From contig SJOL01009709.1 in NCBI GenBank assembly GCA_004794785.1, positions 1,047,399 through 1,111,398 of the forward strand: a DNA stretch of 64,000 bases. Reading direction: 5' to 3'. Shown piece by piece: positions 23,835-37,789 of the stretch. This stretch comes from Opisthorchis felineus (taxonomy: Eukaryota > Platyhelminthes > Trematoda > Opisthorchiida > Opisthorchiidae). The translations under genes were made by a program, and so were the position numbers. Below the pieces are notes generated by a model. The model was not told the DNA's origin, searched no databases, and saw only the letters and a list, made by a program, of their open reading frames with translations. Within the stretch, counting starts at the first letter, position 1, and each line of letters starts with the position of its first letter.

Positions 23835-24200
23835 GTGTGGTCAGTGGACTGTAAAATCCAGTATTCAGTTGATAGATTGAAGTTTGAAAGCCATATTACG
23901 CCCCATGTTACGGAAATTTTCAGTGTTACAGATCTCTCCATCACGCGCAAAGTGCCTGATCAGAGACCAGTTGGTCTCCGGTGCTTAGGTAAAGTCTCAC
24001 TGTATTATTTCCTGAGCACACTGGATATCCAGGAATTTTATTATTAAACATCTATCTTGGTCATCATTGCTAACTGTCACAAAGATGCAAACCGCGTCTT
24101 TATTCTCCCGCCTTATGTGGCTGAAGTGTTGGAACGTGTAATCAAGAGCGATAATTCCCCTTCTTTGTTACGTCACATGCCCATCTACAGAACCTTTTGG
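23835..24200 (+). mobile_element. possible Ty3/gypsy integrase-region remnant
   Basis: The plus frame, interrupted by one stop at about 24045, continues in frame as NRVFILPPYVAEVLERVIKS and ends with MPIYRTFW. This resembles the zinc-binding start of retroviral-type integrases (R-hVP-xxLxxxVLxxLHxxxxxGHxGxxrT-xxRxxyWW), with the spacing of the RV-P, VLE and YRxxFW positions retained. The zinc-binding histidines and cysteines are lost, and a stop lies upstream. I read it as a dead retrotransposon piece. It is weakly supported and needs a profile search. Confidence 0.3.
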
Positions 24201-27090
24201 TAGTCAACTTAGAGGAATGCTCCCAAATTGTATAAGATAACCATCATTTACTGTCATTATGCGAGGCAAGCCGGTTCACCTAGCTGAGCCAGCGGAGAAG
24301 TAGTGTTTAATTAGGAACGCTAGATCGAACATATTCTGACCTGTTGCCCACACCGAATAATCCTTAGATATTTGTCCTTTAACCATTTTGGAAAAGTCAA
24401 CAGAACTTCACAAATGCATCCAGCAGAGAGAAGTCCAAGAACAGGCATGTAGGCGAATAAGAAGTACCTTCGCTCTCTAATCGGTTATCTCTTACAACTA
24501 CATAAAGCAAGTAAACATATCCTCTGGACAGAAGGGCTTTTAGATAACAATGAATGAATAGAATCCAACTGACGCGTTAGTTCTTGAGTGTACATTGCGA
24601 ACAATCGGGTAACTTTAGCGAGCGTACAATACACAAATTTCAGCTAAACGAAGAGTATCTGTTCACTTGCTTTGCCAGAAAGTGAGGTTGGCGGTCGCAC
24701 CGTGTGCATAAAACCTGTTTTCTGGATGCCCCAATAATGAAAAGCATGCGAGATCTTCCTGCATACACAGGTCCTGCCCATGTTCTTGAATGGCCTCTGC
24801 CTCTCGCTGTACGGAGCGTTCGGATTTGTTTTTTCGACTGGTCGGCAAAGCGCAGTGACTTCAGTGTGGATTTTCACTAAATGACGCGCGTTCACGTGGT
24901 AGGCCGGAGCCGGGCTGCTTATATACCTACCACACCATACACCTTATTCTCTTATCCGGGACGGTTTTTGTGGATATGTTTCTATCGTAAATCGCCACTT
25001 TTGTTCCCTTTTGTTTGTACGAAAGTTGAAGTAGCTATGTAAGAGACGTCCTTTTATTGGTACGCCTCAACTTCAGGTGACTGGTAAAATTTTGTGGTCA
25101 AAAATCGTAGGGTGTGCACGTACAATAGAGCACCGGAAAAGTGATATCAATAGAACGGAGTGCGGTTGATTCTGACCACATATGCTATCCGCCTTGGTAA
25201 ATTTGGCAGATTTATGTATAACTGAATGAATAATTTCGGACTCTCATAAAATACTGAAACCATACCTGCCTGACACTGAAGACACACGTGTATTCTTGGC
25301 TACAAATAGTGAACACCCAAATTTTTTGACTTAAACTATACCAGTTAGTGATTTATTTTCCAAAGGCTTCAAGAAGATCATTGTAGTGTTACTCACCGAT
25401 GACGATAACCTGCGAGAAATGTCAAAGACACTGCCGCTTCTGTCCTATGTCTCTGGATCCACTCTACTTGGACCCTTTCGCATCCCCATCAGACAGAGAT
25501 CATCGGCCAAAATCGGGATAGGTGAAGTTACGGGGGATACGTCGTAGTTCTTCCCTTTTTTCTAGTGACAAGGACTTATATTTTTGGAAAGTTCACTCTT
25601 TTGGAATTCAGTGCTAGTTAAACTATTATTGGCAGATGTTTTCTCTACTTAGACCGACTTCCTTTTATCCGTCATAGTAGGAGTGGCACAGCTGGTGTCA
25701 CCCACTTTGACGGAACACACCGTAGCCTCTTGACCGAACGGCAGAGAGTGGTAAGGCACTGTGTAAGACCAACCACGGAATAAACATGGGTCTATATTTC
25801 TGCTTCGCATCACATATGGCCAATCTCAGATGAGAAGTTGAGAATGTCGGAGCAAACTTTGGCAAACTAAAACATCAGCGGGGAGATTTGCTGAATTTAT
25901 GGTCACGACGACACAAAATCGGAAGTGAATATGTGATTTGTATTTGGGAGGAGTTGCTCAGCAACTTTTTATTTGCGAGAAGAGACTCATTAAAAAATTA
26001 AATTGGATGTCTTGTTGTGCTTTTTTGACCTTGTGTTGCTCCTCTATGCACAGCAGCAAAGCGTAGCAACCGTTCTGGGCCTTTAACTTTGTCGTTAAGT
26101 GTGGATCAGACCTTTGACTAACAACGAATTAGTTTTGTGATGGATACGATCGACAAAGTCCGACGTGGATGTGACAGATTCATCTCCAGCTGCAGTCTCC
26201 ATCATGCATGATGAGTGAACATTACGATTGGTGTTTTGCGTTAGACTGTATAGGAGGTGCTATGGAAACCTAACTTCCGGCTAAATACGAGAATTGGTGT
26301 TGACCAGTTTTATGGTTTTTCCACTACCACTTGCATACACGTTCAGAGATCCCTGACAGTTCCTTGGGAACAGAACAAAAACTAGGTAAATTGCATAATA
26401 AAATTCTCTAATGAACCACTACCTACAGCAGTAGTTCAAAGCCTTTACGTTTTCTTAGATAAATACAGACTGAGGCCAAATAATTAGTGTAATTCAAATG
26501 ATCCCGTCAGTTCATTGCTACAGTACAATCTGAATTAATCGCAATCACTTGTATCAAAGCGTTAAATTTTTTTCTGTTGGACGTTTGCCGATTTCATCAC
26601 TAAGCAGCTGAGCAGCTGTATCGCCTTCCAATCGCGCATGAATGGAGATGTGTAGCGTATATCAGTAGAGACAGGTTTTCGCAATTATCAGCATCACGTT
26701 TGTTCTAAAAAGCCCATTCCCATTTCTACTGACCACATAGTGTATCGCTCCTGAGTAGTAGTAAGTATAGTAGTAAGTGTAGTGTCGATTGCCAACCGCG
26801 CCTTCAGGATAATCGCATTTTAATGTATGCGCAATGACATGTGCAGGTAAGTTTACGCTTGACGCTGCATTTGCATTTCCATCGCCTAGTTGGGTCTTCA
26901 GGGTGCCCGAAAACCGGGCTTGTTATTGCGCTTCAGTTCACGGCTATGCTTTTCGACTTGGCAGATGATGTCCAACACACTCAATATCTTCGTCCGAATA
27001 CCCCTTCTCAACAGTACGTGATACATACTCAACCTAATGTGTGTATAGCTAATAATATTATTTTTTATACAAGCACAAGATAACCTTGCA
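24201..27090. other. stretch without recognised genes
   Basis: Minus 24644-24895 and the overlapping frames at 26841-27233 are open but unrecognised. A short AGTAGTAAGT-type imperfect triplet run occurs near 26755-26782. Confidence 0.4.
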
Positions 27091-27138
27091 GAGGTTGGCT
27101 GCAAATATGGTTGGTTGGAAATTGGTTGGTTGCAAATA
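27091..27138 (+). repeat. short imperfect tandem repeat
   Basis: The word ttgg(c/t)tgcaaatatg occurs twice, 29 bases apart, separated by further TTGG-rich sequence. Likely replication slippage. Confidence 0.7.
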
Positions 27139-29474
27139 TGTCCTACAAAACTTGCGATTGATTCGTCCAGAAGCGATGCATGTACACTAGGGAATAAATT
27201 AAACTCAGGTCTTTCGTATTCGGCACTCCTCACATTAAGGCTTCCCCCTTATTGGGCATTTGAAATCCCATTTAATTGTATGAATACAGATTGTAAGTCG
27301 GTCGTCAAATTTTGCACTTGTAGAGTGAAGCACTGTTAGATATTAAATGCTTGTGGTCTGAAGAATCCCTCACTATAGAAGAAGGTCTACTCATAGGCTG
27401 CTCAAAACCCTTCGATAACTTATGACCAATTTTGCATTGGGGCTTATGTGGCGATCTACGTGAAGCAAATCCAGTTGAATAGTATCGGAGACAACAGATT
27501 CATATGAGCTTCATTTGTGTTTTCTATTATAACCAAATGAGTGCCATTTAGTACCGTTTGGGTTCAAGTAGAGCATAAGTTAAGCGGATGCTCGGGATCC
27601 GCGGACCTCCGATATGCCTCAAATTGGGCAAAGTAGGCCGATTAACCCTAGAAGGTATCCTGGTCGTATAAAGGAGGAAACTTAGGACTGATTTATACTG
27701 GCTAGTAAATTTGTTCAGCTGTTAACCTGAGCAAAACTGTTGCTCGTTCAAAGCTTGGAAGGGTGTTTGAAAAAGGATAGCACAATTCCAGTCAAGTCGC
27801 TACGGTGACTCAGGAAGGCGAACTTTAATGCAGCTCATGCGCTGAGAAGAAATCACTGCGCTAGGTGAGGTAACCTACCTAGAAAGTTTATCTCATGAAG
27901 GTGATGGTGTACCAAGCTAGGGACGTCACAGTATTAGGACACGGCTACTTTCAGGAATTAGCTACCAACATGGTAACGGAACAGAATAAGGCGCACTAAC
28001 CAGCTCTATACCATCCAGGTGATCCAATGGGTTTGACAGTAGAAATATCGCAAAAAACTTTTCAACCTGTTCCCATATCATAAATACGTATTGATTGGCG
28101 TTGTCGCAAACATGTCCACTATGTCATGTTTAACCATGAAATTATTAGTCGCTGCAAATTTCGACTGAATGGAACTAGCCTTAATCACAAGCATTGTAAC
28201 AGACTTCTTCTTCAGTGTTACAATTAACTCACCGTCCTCTGGTCGTACCCTTTCGTGTCTCTCTAGCAGTGTCTCATCATTTTTAGGACTTTAGCAATTC
28301 ATTTCTCAGGCATATAACCATTCCCCAGTTGGCGAACCCCGGAAATGACTGGAATTGACTGAGGATAAGAACTCATTTCTGCTCACTGGTAACCACTCGC
28401 GCTGAATCATTTACGTTGCAAATCTCCATTATGTAGTGTCCACATTTACCTCGATGTTTTAACTCGATGCAAACAAGCAGTTGAAAATAGCATGACGGAA
28501 GCAGTGTAGTATTTGTACGTAAGCTAGCGTAGTTACGTGATTCAGGAGTAAAAATATGACTCGGGAAACAAACTGTAACAACCACTGGCCTTTGAGATAA
28601 GTGTTTTATCAACTAAGAGAACTTGCTGGTTGATGGTTATTCTAAGAATGCAACCACGTTGCGTATGGACAATCATGATGTCAAAATTCTGTATTGAGGC
28701 AAGACAAAAAATTAAGCTTTCTTGTTAATGGAAAACTAATAAAGCGTTGCAGGCTGATTTGCTGCTGATCACAACGTCAACTGATGCACCAAGTAATCTT
28801 CCATTATTAAGGTGCCCATTGCTACAAATAAAAGAGTGAGATCTGCACAGTTCTCATCACCGATCATCCCGGGTACATATCTGTGCTTCTAATCGTAGAC
28901 CGCAGCAAAGTGCGTTGCCTCATTGTTTAATTACTCTCCCAGATCATATTATCAGATGTTTGTCCATGTAGCCGGCAAATGTTGCTTAGTTGAATAGGCT
29001 TTGGCTGATTCAGTCAACACGTTTAGCTGATCTCCGGTAGTGTGGGGGAGGGATAAAATAATGAGTTTTACCGTTTGGTAGCTTTGTTCAAGCGGTGGCC
29101 GTTTACACGTAGCTTTACTTCGGTTAAGCTAGCATGGCATCTGAAAATTATCGAGTTGGCTGGTCAATGAAACATATAAATAGATCAAATTAGCAGCTGT
29201 TATGTCCGTTTCACTTGAGCGTTTGATTCGATATCGACTGAAATTTACCACTAGTGAGCTGCGAACTTACCTCATTGGGAGCCACATAATTCAGCAGATT
29301 CTAGATGTCAGGAATGTCTCTGTTCCGCTAAAGGTCGTCAGGTATAACAGACTCGAACGCAAAAGGCTTCGAAAGCTTTGAGTACGCAGGTTCGCGTAAC
29401 TAACCCCTTCCGCTTGGACAAGCCAACCAGCTAATAAGGTATCCATTTGGGTTGGCGCTGAATTTTATTGCTGT
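27139..29474. other. stretch without recognised genes
   Basis: Only short frames, for example minus 28373-28612, without domains or repeat partners. Confidence 0.45.
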
Positions 29475-29556
29475 CATATAATGTTATATTATATGTAATA
29501 TATACGTATATTCCATATAATATATAATATAGTATGTTACATTATTGTTATATTAA
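29475..29556. repeat. AT-rich imperfect palindrome
   Basis: About 80 bases composed almost only of A and T. The two halves around tatacgtata are imperfect reverse complements, so the strand could form a long hairpin. It may be a decayed miniature inverted-repeat element or simple AT expansion. No target-site duplication is obvious. Confidence 0.55.
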
Positions 29557-30315
29557 GGCTCATTCAGACTCAAAACTCAAAGACATATATTGCGAATTGG
29601 AAAGGTGCGCGAAATAGGTTGTTTCGCTCTACTCATCAGGAAGCTAATGATATGGGAAATGCGTTAAAAGGCCAGGAGTCCCATCACTGCGATCATTATG
29701 TTCTTTGTACGTGGCTAAACTGTGTAGAATTGTGATATTTCGGAAGTGCGTACTTGTTTGTGGGGTTTCGGCCTGACTTGACACATGGACATCAAATAAC
29801 CAATATTTGAAAAATTAGTCCTACGTGACCGTGGCATAATGTTTTTCACCGAACACCAAAAAAAGCGAGATTCACTCACAGCTGAAATCAGTTCACTGTC
29901 CTTAGACTGGGGAGATTCTTTCTAATTGCAGCAACCGAAATTCAGCAAAGCCCCTGATAGAAGTCACAAAGTATGCAGTGTTACTAACAAATATGACAAG
30001 TGTACCTAAGGGACTGAATTCAGAATTTATCGTACCGTACCATATGCACCGTTCCATTACACGTGATAGGAGAACAACAGCGATGCAGTCGGGTTGTTCG
30101 GAACTTGGTACATTGGAAGAGGATGTTTTGTGACCGGGCGCGGCTAATCATCATCACCGACAGCGTGACATCAGTGATCAACACCGATGCTTCACTGCCG
30201 TGCGCGGCTACTATTCACCGAACCGAAACAGACACCCTTCCGTCTTCCTGTAGGGAAAAACAATGGTGCTGCTAATAATTAACTAAACAAGGTACCGTTA
30301 AGAAGGTTGTCTATG
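29557..30315. other. spacer, no recognised gene
   Basis: Nothing recognisable. The frame at plus 30063-30275 has no domain. Confidence 0.45.
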
Positions 30316-30955
30316 CTAGACAAAAACCCTGATCATCTCATGAAACTGCCATGAAAAGCCACAAACAGGAGCTACCCGTCCACTTTCTAAAAATAATCTA
30401 GTATATCGCGAGTTCCGGTAAACCTGTGTTGAGGTTCCCGATACGAAACTTTGAGTCGTGCGTAGGTTTGACGGTCCCGAATACCAAAAGGAAGACTCGG
30501 GTTCGAAAGTGTACAGTACTATTTACACAAAAGTGAGAAATTATACGACAAACCCCAATTTTCCACCTTTGTGGCGTCAGCAAGTGCGCAATTCTGTCAC
30601 TGACCTGCACAGTGCGGTGTTAAGGTCCGCACGCCGGACAACGGTGAGCGGAATGTTGGCTTGCCGGTGTGGGTTGCGGTCGTCCCTTCTAAGGCCAGTC
30701 TCGTGATTCTGATTGGTTGCGTGATCACAAGATCATGACAGAACTTGTCCGGGCAGGCTATGCAAAGGGGGCACGAAAACGCATGGGTGATTGGGTCAGC
30801 TGCGCACATTCACACGATGCACATGCTAATTTGCCAGTGTCGGATGGGGACGGCCTTTGAGACAAGGTGAATGGCAGGTACGGATGAGCAAAGCAAGTGG
30901 AGAGCAAACGTATATGGGCTGAGCAAGTTAATCATGGCGTCTAGTGAGATCCAAT
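30316..30955 (+). repeat. dispersed repeat family R2, copy A
   Basis: A diverged direct copy of 34548-35075. Shared landmarks in order: gacaaaa..c.ctgat, tcccgatacg.aactttgagt, gacggtcccgaa, ttgggttcgaaa-like, gcggaatgttggctt, gtgtgggttgcggtcg, tcgtgattct.attgg, gggtcagctgcgcacattcaca and ggcctttg.g.caaggtga.tgg. This copy carries about 80 extra bases after the first block. It is relatively GC-rich and has no coding sequence that I recognise. Confidence 0.85.
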
Positions 30956-30987
30956 CACCTGTATGTAAGGGCTAATTACACTTCCGT

Positions 30988-31065
30988 TCAGCCGCTCATG
31001 GCCGAACGGTTAGGTATTCAGCCACCGGCCGGAATGCTGCGTGCTCGAAACTCTGACCTCCGCGA
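30988..31065 (+). repeat. tRNA-derived SINE head (Pol III promoter boxes)
   Basis: TGGCCGAACGG at 30999-31009 matches the tRNA A-box pattern TRGCNNARYGG. GTGCTCGAAACTC at 31041-31053 is a one-step-off B box (GGTTCGANNCC) at normal spacing. The surrounding sequence resembles a tRNA body with a decayed anticodon arm. No clean acceptor stem forms, so this is a tRNA-derived repeat rather than a working tRNA. It follows directly on R2 copy A, but R2 copy B has no such sequence at its end. Confidence 0.5.
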
Positions 31066-34000
31066 AATGCGCACTGCTGATATGTCCCAATAAGGGTGGA
31101 ACAACTGTACAGTGCCTCTCGGCTTTTCACCATAGATTAGCGTTACTGAGAGGACTAAACCATTATTGAAAGCTTGGGTTTACCCCTCTGGGAATTACAA
31201 CCGACCGGGTTCCGAGAAGTAGATAGTAAATCATACAGTCTGAAAGCAGTTAACTATTGTTACCCTGAAGATATCTGTCTTGTTTCACTGACATTGGCGT
31301 AATGGAAAACTGGAGAAATGCTTGAAGTATTTGTCCGCTTCTGCTCGTCTCGAACTCAACTCGGTATTATTGACAGCAAACTTTATTCCCAAAATCAGAC
31401 ATAGCGACGGATTAATGGTCAATTGTTACTGAAAGCTAGCGTTGGTAATAAAAACCGATGTTCTCTGATAGACCACTGTTCACCTTCACATAGCCCTTTT
31501 GTGCGCACAAAAATTCACAAATGACCATAGTAGTACAGTAGGTTTACTCAGGGTTCCCTAACCTGCGTAGAAATCGCTCTACAAGTTTCAACTGCCTTCA
31601 CTGTTTCAAACATTTTGCGAAGAATGAACATCAAACACACGTTCCCGTGTACAAGATTTCTTGTTGTTTGTGCTATCTTTACTCCAAAGACACTTGTAAA
31701 TTTCTCCTAATGCGTTCAGTCCAGTTTATCTCACAAACTAGTCTAGCTGTAAGCATCTGTCTATCCCGCAAATTTTTAGTCACTGATGAAGCTCCGCTAA
31801 AATAGATTGGATGTATGACACTTCTTTGGTTTGAAGCACCTGGTACCAATAAATTTCGCTACGGCCAATTACGAAAGAGACCGAAATGCATTGCTATGAA
31901 AAAGACATGAAACCAATGATGGCTATTAATGCACTAGAAAACAGTAGCCACAAAACCAAAGTGCGTAGCTAGCAGTGTTTTCGGTGGCTTGTTGATTTTA
32001 CAAGTACATAAAATTGACCGAATTTCCTGTTTTTAATCTCCCCAGTCATATGGCCTCGTAAGGATTGATGACCGTGCACAGATAGCGTTGCTGTCATCCT
32101 GATTCATGAGGTCAGTGTCAGGATCTCATTTATGAGATGGTAATTGCGGGGACGTTTTTGTCACGTGAAACTTAGATCCTGTCACACTGGTTTATGTCAC
32201 AGTTTTATAGTCTTGCTTTTACAAGAAGGGTTTCATAGACGGCTTCCGAGACTCCATACAATTATTGTTGCTGACAATGTTTCATTTTATGGATACTGAG
32301 TAGCTGTCTAGGTCTCACTTTCGGAATCCATTCTCTATGGCGGCGTTATATGTTATCTTTGGATTCAGTGGTTACTGGGGCAATCGGAATAAAACTGCGC
32401 AATTGAAGGATGGTGTTTCTAAGCTAAGTTTATCGGGATCAACCTCGTGGTCAAATCCCTGCCCAAGTTGACGTTCTAATCTCCCATGAGCTTTGTTAAG
32501 TGCGCACTGCTGGTGGCTGTAAATAAAAATGAAACAGGATGTACGTACCAGTGTACTGGTGCATCAGACAATAATCCAGAAGTAGTCAATCAATACAAGT
32601 CCAAAAACAATTTCTCGTGAATTTTCAATCGGACTCGTAGAAGACGTGCTGCTAGTGCTTTGTGTAGGCGTACCCCTACTTTTTACCGTTTTCGTGGCTA
32701 ACGGTTAAACTTATAGTGTATCCGTATTCGGCAGCAATCTCTGTAAACTTTTAGATAGGGATAGGAATGTTGGTTTCTATTCACCTAATTGGGCTATTTT
32801 ATTGCATTTGGTACTACTGATGATTTAGTACGCGACGGATTCTCTAAAATACTCTTCACCCTCTTCCTTGACAGCAACAATATCGGAAAACATTGGTGCT
32901 CCACTGTCGGAGAAAGTCTCTTAAGTCACCCGGTTTTCGCTAAACCGCTTTCATATACTTACTACTGAAAGCTGGTGGTCCCAGTTAGCCATCCACATAT
33001 TTAAATAGGAAATTATGTTCAATATCTTTTTTATTTATTTTTGCAACCAGACTGTTATCATTCTGCGTTGAAATGTGAGAGATAGTTTGCGGAAATTTAG
33101 TGAGTTTGAAAGATATCTCGGCAGAACTATAGTTAGCTCCTTCAAGATCATTGTAATTCCATAAGTCATAGTAAACAGCTAACAACGGAAAACAAAAAGT
33201 TAGTTCCAGGAGTTTTCATTCTTGAGTTGCTTGTGAAGCATTTGGCAAACTAATTTTTCATCCTTCACTCGAGCTTTGATCCAGCAATTGATGTCAATCT
33301 ACAGTGATAAGCCGAAAAGCACTGTTTGGTGCGTGATAAGAATCCTCACTTGTGCTTATCTCGTGGATCTCTAGGGCAGTTAAAACGTTAAACGTTCTCG
33401 TTGATAAGTGAAGACTACCGTTCGATCGCCAGTGGCTAATGAGCTGTTTGACTGCTTGGCTTTTAGGCACTTTACATATCCATTGGTCCGTGATTCACGT
33501 GGTTCACATTAATGGCTGTTCAAGTGACAACTTCTCTAGTGAAAATCCTATGCAAATTGTGGGTTTACTTACAGTTGAGTGGTTTTGTGAGGGCATTTTG
33601 AAATTTTGACAGACCAGAAACTGTGTGCAGTGTTTTCAACCTGATGGGGAGATAAAAAGATTCGCCCCTAGTGGCAGTTTGCCGGTCATGTTTACGCTGT
33701 TGGATTGCCAAGAAAAAAATGTGGCTAGGATGCACAGTGCTCTATGACACGGTGCATTGGAACAGGAGATATATTGGTCCTTTGTAAACGGCTCTTCCTG
33801 TTACTTGGAGGCGAGTTCTTCATTTTTACTCCCACAACAACGACGTAATTAGTGATGCACAACCACGTTATTTACTCTGAGTCGTAGTGTTTTGTGCTCG
33901 TTTCAGGAGCCTTTGGTTGCCACCGGGTGCGTTAAGCCGACTGCCAGTCAGCTAATGGTAGGTCAGCTGGAAGGTCATCTGTGCATCCAAATTTTTGCTA

Positions 34001-34547
34001 CCCCTCTATCAGTCTCACTTATCACCGGCAATGCCTATGAGTTGTTCCAGTAAATTGAAGGTTATTGGTTACACAGGTTGCTTAAACTTGCCGTCAGCCT
34101 TCACTTATAAAGTTCGAACGACGCTAGAATTTTTACTGTTCGCCGGATAAATTTTAGTTGTTAAGGTCTGATTACGATAGTATAGAACGCAACGCGAACT
34201 GCGGATGGGACGAGAATTACTGAGACGAGTGTTTCGCGGTTTTGTCCACTAAATTGTTGCGCCGGAAGATTTCGAACACAACCGTGGACATCCTGTTGAC
34301 CGGCGACTAGTATAAGCATGAAAGCACTGCGTAGCGTGCATAATCCGGTGAGTCCGTAAACGGGGCTGGGTGTGTACAAAGGTTCACCAAGGCATATCCT
34401 AACGAGATTCGGTCCAGCGATAGCCGATTACGTGACAGCAGGATGTAGTTTGGAAAAGCCTGATGAGCGACCGGCAATTTTGCCCACTAGGCGAGTTGGG
34501 TAGTTGGTGAGATCTGAGATAAAGTCCATCTATCCAGGTGTACTGTA
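31066..34547. other. stretch without recognised genes
   Basis: The part up to about 31180 could be the unique body of the SINE. The rest holds only short frames (minus 32985-33185, minus 34161-34379) and no repeat partner. Confidence 0.4.
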
Positions 34548-35075
34548 AGACAAAACCACTGATGCTACTGCCATGTGTTGGGGCTCCCGATACGGAACTT
34601 TGAGTGATGCGTAGATTGGACGGTCCCGAACATCAAAGGGAAGAATTGGGTTCGAAATTCTAGGGTTCTACTTACACAGGGGTAAGTAAACCTCAGTTGT
34701 CCACGTTTGTAGCATTAACAAGTGCACAGGTATTTCATTGACCGACACAATTCACTGCCACCGTCGGCACACCAAACGACGATGGGCGGAATGTTGGCTT
34801 GTTAGTGTGGGTTGCGGTCGCCCTTCCGACGACACTCGTGATTCTCATTGGCGGTGCGATCACCCGGACCTCATGAGAGAACAAGTCAATGCAGGCTAAG
34901 AAAACGGGACACGAACGCCCATGGGTAAGTAGGTCAGCTGCGCACATTCACATACTGCGCACATGGTAACATACAGGTGTCGGACGGGATGGCCTTTGCG
35001 GCAAGGTGAGTGGTTGGTACAGATTGGCAAAACGAGTGGAGGTCAAATGTACATGGGCAGAGTTAGCAAATGGAT
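34548..35075 (+). repeat. dispersed repeat family R2, copy B
   Basis: Partner of 30316-30955, same orientation, starting about 4.2 kb away. The two copies differ by frequent substitutions and small gaps, so the duplication is old or the family was already diverse at insertion. Confidence 0.85.
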
Positions 35076-37789
35076 GGGGTAATTATCTGGAGGACAAGTT
35101 AGATTCAATACTATGGATAAAGCGCGTAAAAGTTAGGGCTCCGGTGACCGGGGTTTGCACATCTGCTGGTTCATCTGTTACTGAGCCGAAATTTCATGTG
35201 GTGCTGGCCTGCGAGAAGCGTCTTTACGACACTCAGGCTGCGTGTCGGTTCAATCGACTTAACTTCATTGAGCGGTCTGGATTCCTCGTGCGCAAATTCA
35301 GAGGCACATATAACATTTTTTCCTGACCAGTCGTCAACAAGAATATATATCTTTTTCTCCACAGCCACCTAAATAATCGAATGTAATGCTTAAATCTCAT
35401 CTGATCAACAGCATAGGTGAACTGCTTAAAAAAACCCAGAGGAGAAAGTCCAGAGACTCAAGTCCGACGATATTTACAACCAGTCAGACGGCCCTCCTTG
35501 GGTGTAATGTGGTGGAATAATACCTTTTTTGGCTCAGTTATGGTATTACTCGGTGTTCAGTCACATGCTTACTTGAAAAAAACCGCAACTAGATGTTACC
35601 TATCGGTCCCTTTAACCGAAAAGGAGAAAGACTTGTGGTTGTAGTGGACTGATAAATGTCCAAGCAATCCGCTTACTCTTACGTTAGGCATAGGAGTCCA
35701 GCGACCGAATAAGCTTGATTCTATTAGTAGGTCTGATTTTCTGCATGAACGAACGTTGTAGTAACCTAACGGGCATCACCTGGCGCTTTGGAAAATAATA
35801 TGGATTTTGCACAACAGAACCAGTCACCTTCCGAGCATAACATTTTTAGGGGCAATCCGATACTTTAGGGTTGTTATTACACTGGGCAGGCAAACCTAAA
35901 ATGGTCAATAATTGCATAGTTTAAAATACTCTCGAGCAGAATCGGATAGATGGATGATAACGGAAGTGATAGATAAGGTGTTGTTAAACCAGTTGTCTTC
36001 TAAACCCAAACACCGTTAGAGATGTTTTAGAATGATGTTGGGCAAATTAGTTAACCTTCAACTCATTGCTAGTCGTATATGAAACCTGACCACCCTAACA
36101 AACATAACGAAATCGAACCGTATCTACTGGCACAGATCTGCGCAAAACAAAGTCAATTTTACGGTTGAACTATTGAGTCCGCTAACTTTGCTCAGCCGTT
36201 GGAACTTTTTAAGATGTGGATTAATAAACATTATTCAACATCACAGCTTAGTAGGCTATTTATCGTACAAGTATTACCTTTTCGCAGGACCTATCAGATA
36301 GTACAACTTACTTAGTTTCATAAAGCATTACCCAGAACAAAGCCCACACTAATCAGTTAACCTTGAGGGACGAATTCAAATTGTACCACCCAAAGAACAG
36401 CATTTCGAATGGTGCTGGTATGTGAGCGACCGCGCATGGACTTTCCCCAAGTCACCGAATAGTAACAACTATTCTTGTTTCTCCTAAAACGGATCGCGAA
36501 GTTTCTATACTTGCTTTTTTTTCAGGTACCTTTAAAACTCACTAAAACATGGTTATTGCTATCCGCATTCTGTGGTGAGCGCTCAGTTTATGCTATGTGG
36601 ATGGTACACCTTGGATAATTACGGATACTAACGAAAGTGGTAGTCAAGCCCACTGCATCTTGAATTCAGATTTGGGTAAGACACTCAATCCATCAAACAA
36701 CAGCCCTGATTCGGGTCCATGGTTTTTCCTCAGAGTTTTATACAGATGACAGGGACAGAGAGTTGTATTAAAGGTTTTCTCAGCAAAGACTGACCTATTG
36801 TGTTACCATTTGGTATTCTTTCACTTTGCTTTCTTGTACTTTGCACTCGAGTATCTGACAGCGACCCATCTGTGTTCATGTATAACAATTCCGTTCGTGA
36901 AACAAAAATTGCCCATGGGATTACCCTTTTTACTGTATCTTCCATGGCCACAATGTGTGAAATGCAGTTAACTCAGACGCAAGTGCTGAACCAGTAATTG
37001 TTATAACCTCAGCGATGGGAATTACTGACACGTATTACGAATTTTGTACTGTCTATTTGTGGTTGGTGCTCTACCCCTATTATTTCCGGGCTATCTGGTG
37101 ACGACTCATTCTGTCACCTCGATCGCTGTTCGTCAGAATCATCCAAAGCCCAACCAACGACTAAATTCAACCTTTTCTTCTCTCCCTCTCTTCTATTTTT
37201 GATGTCTTGATCGCGAACTAACTTGTCATACAACCGCGAAGACGATCGCAGTTATGCAGGGTGATTGCGTGTAGGGATAGAGTTAGAGAGCTGCGTCAGT
37301 TCATTCAGTTGGTTCAACTAGAATGACGCCACCAGGATAGACTTTTTTCTGCCACTGCCTGTTCCGCTGAATATTCATAAGTGAACACTCCTAGCTAATG
37401 CCAACCAAAATAAAGCTAAGGGATTCTTGTTTCGATTCAGCTCGTGCGCTCATACGTACGCACTTTAGGTGTAAGACGGTGAATATGTGAATAAATCTAT
37501 TTTCCAGATGAGGTAGATCAGATGATGCAAAGAATTTCCGAATATAAAGAAGGTCAACCGGCTGTCCTTCTTCTAAACACTTATGAAGGGCTATAAATAT
37601 CTAATGCACCCAAGAAGGGCAAAAACAATAGCGGGCTTGGGAAGACTTTTAATCATCCAAATAGATAGTCTCCTGTCAAGGAAAATACTTCGAGATTTTG
37701 AATATGTTTGCGCCTGAAACATGATGCATCCTGTGTGCAGCATCCTGTGACATTTCTAACAAAAGGGAGATTCGACTAAGTCTCGCACT
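35076..37789. other. stretch without recognised genes
   Basis: Open frames at plus 35006-35326, plus 35417-35644 and plus 36800-36997 lack recognisable domains. The last begins in a hydrophobic, pyrimidine-rich stretch that also looks like a splice-acceptor tract. Confidence 0.4.
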
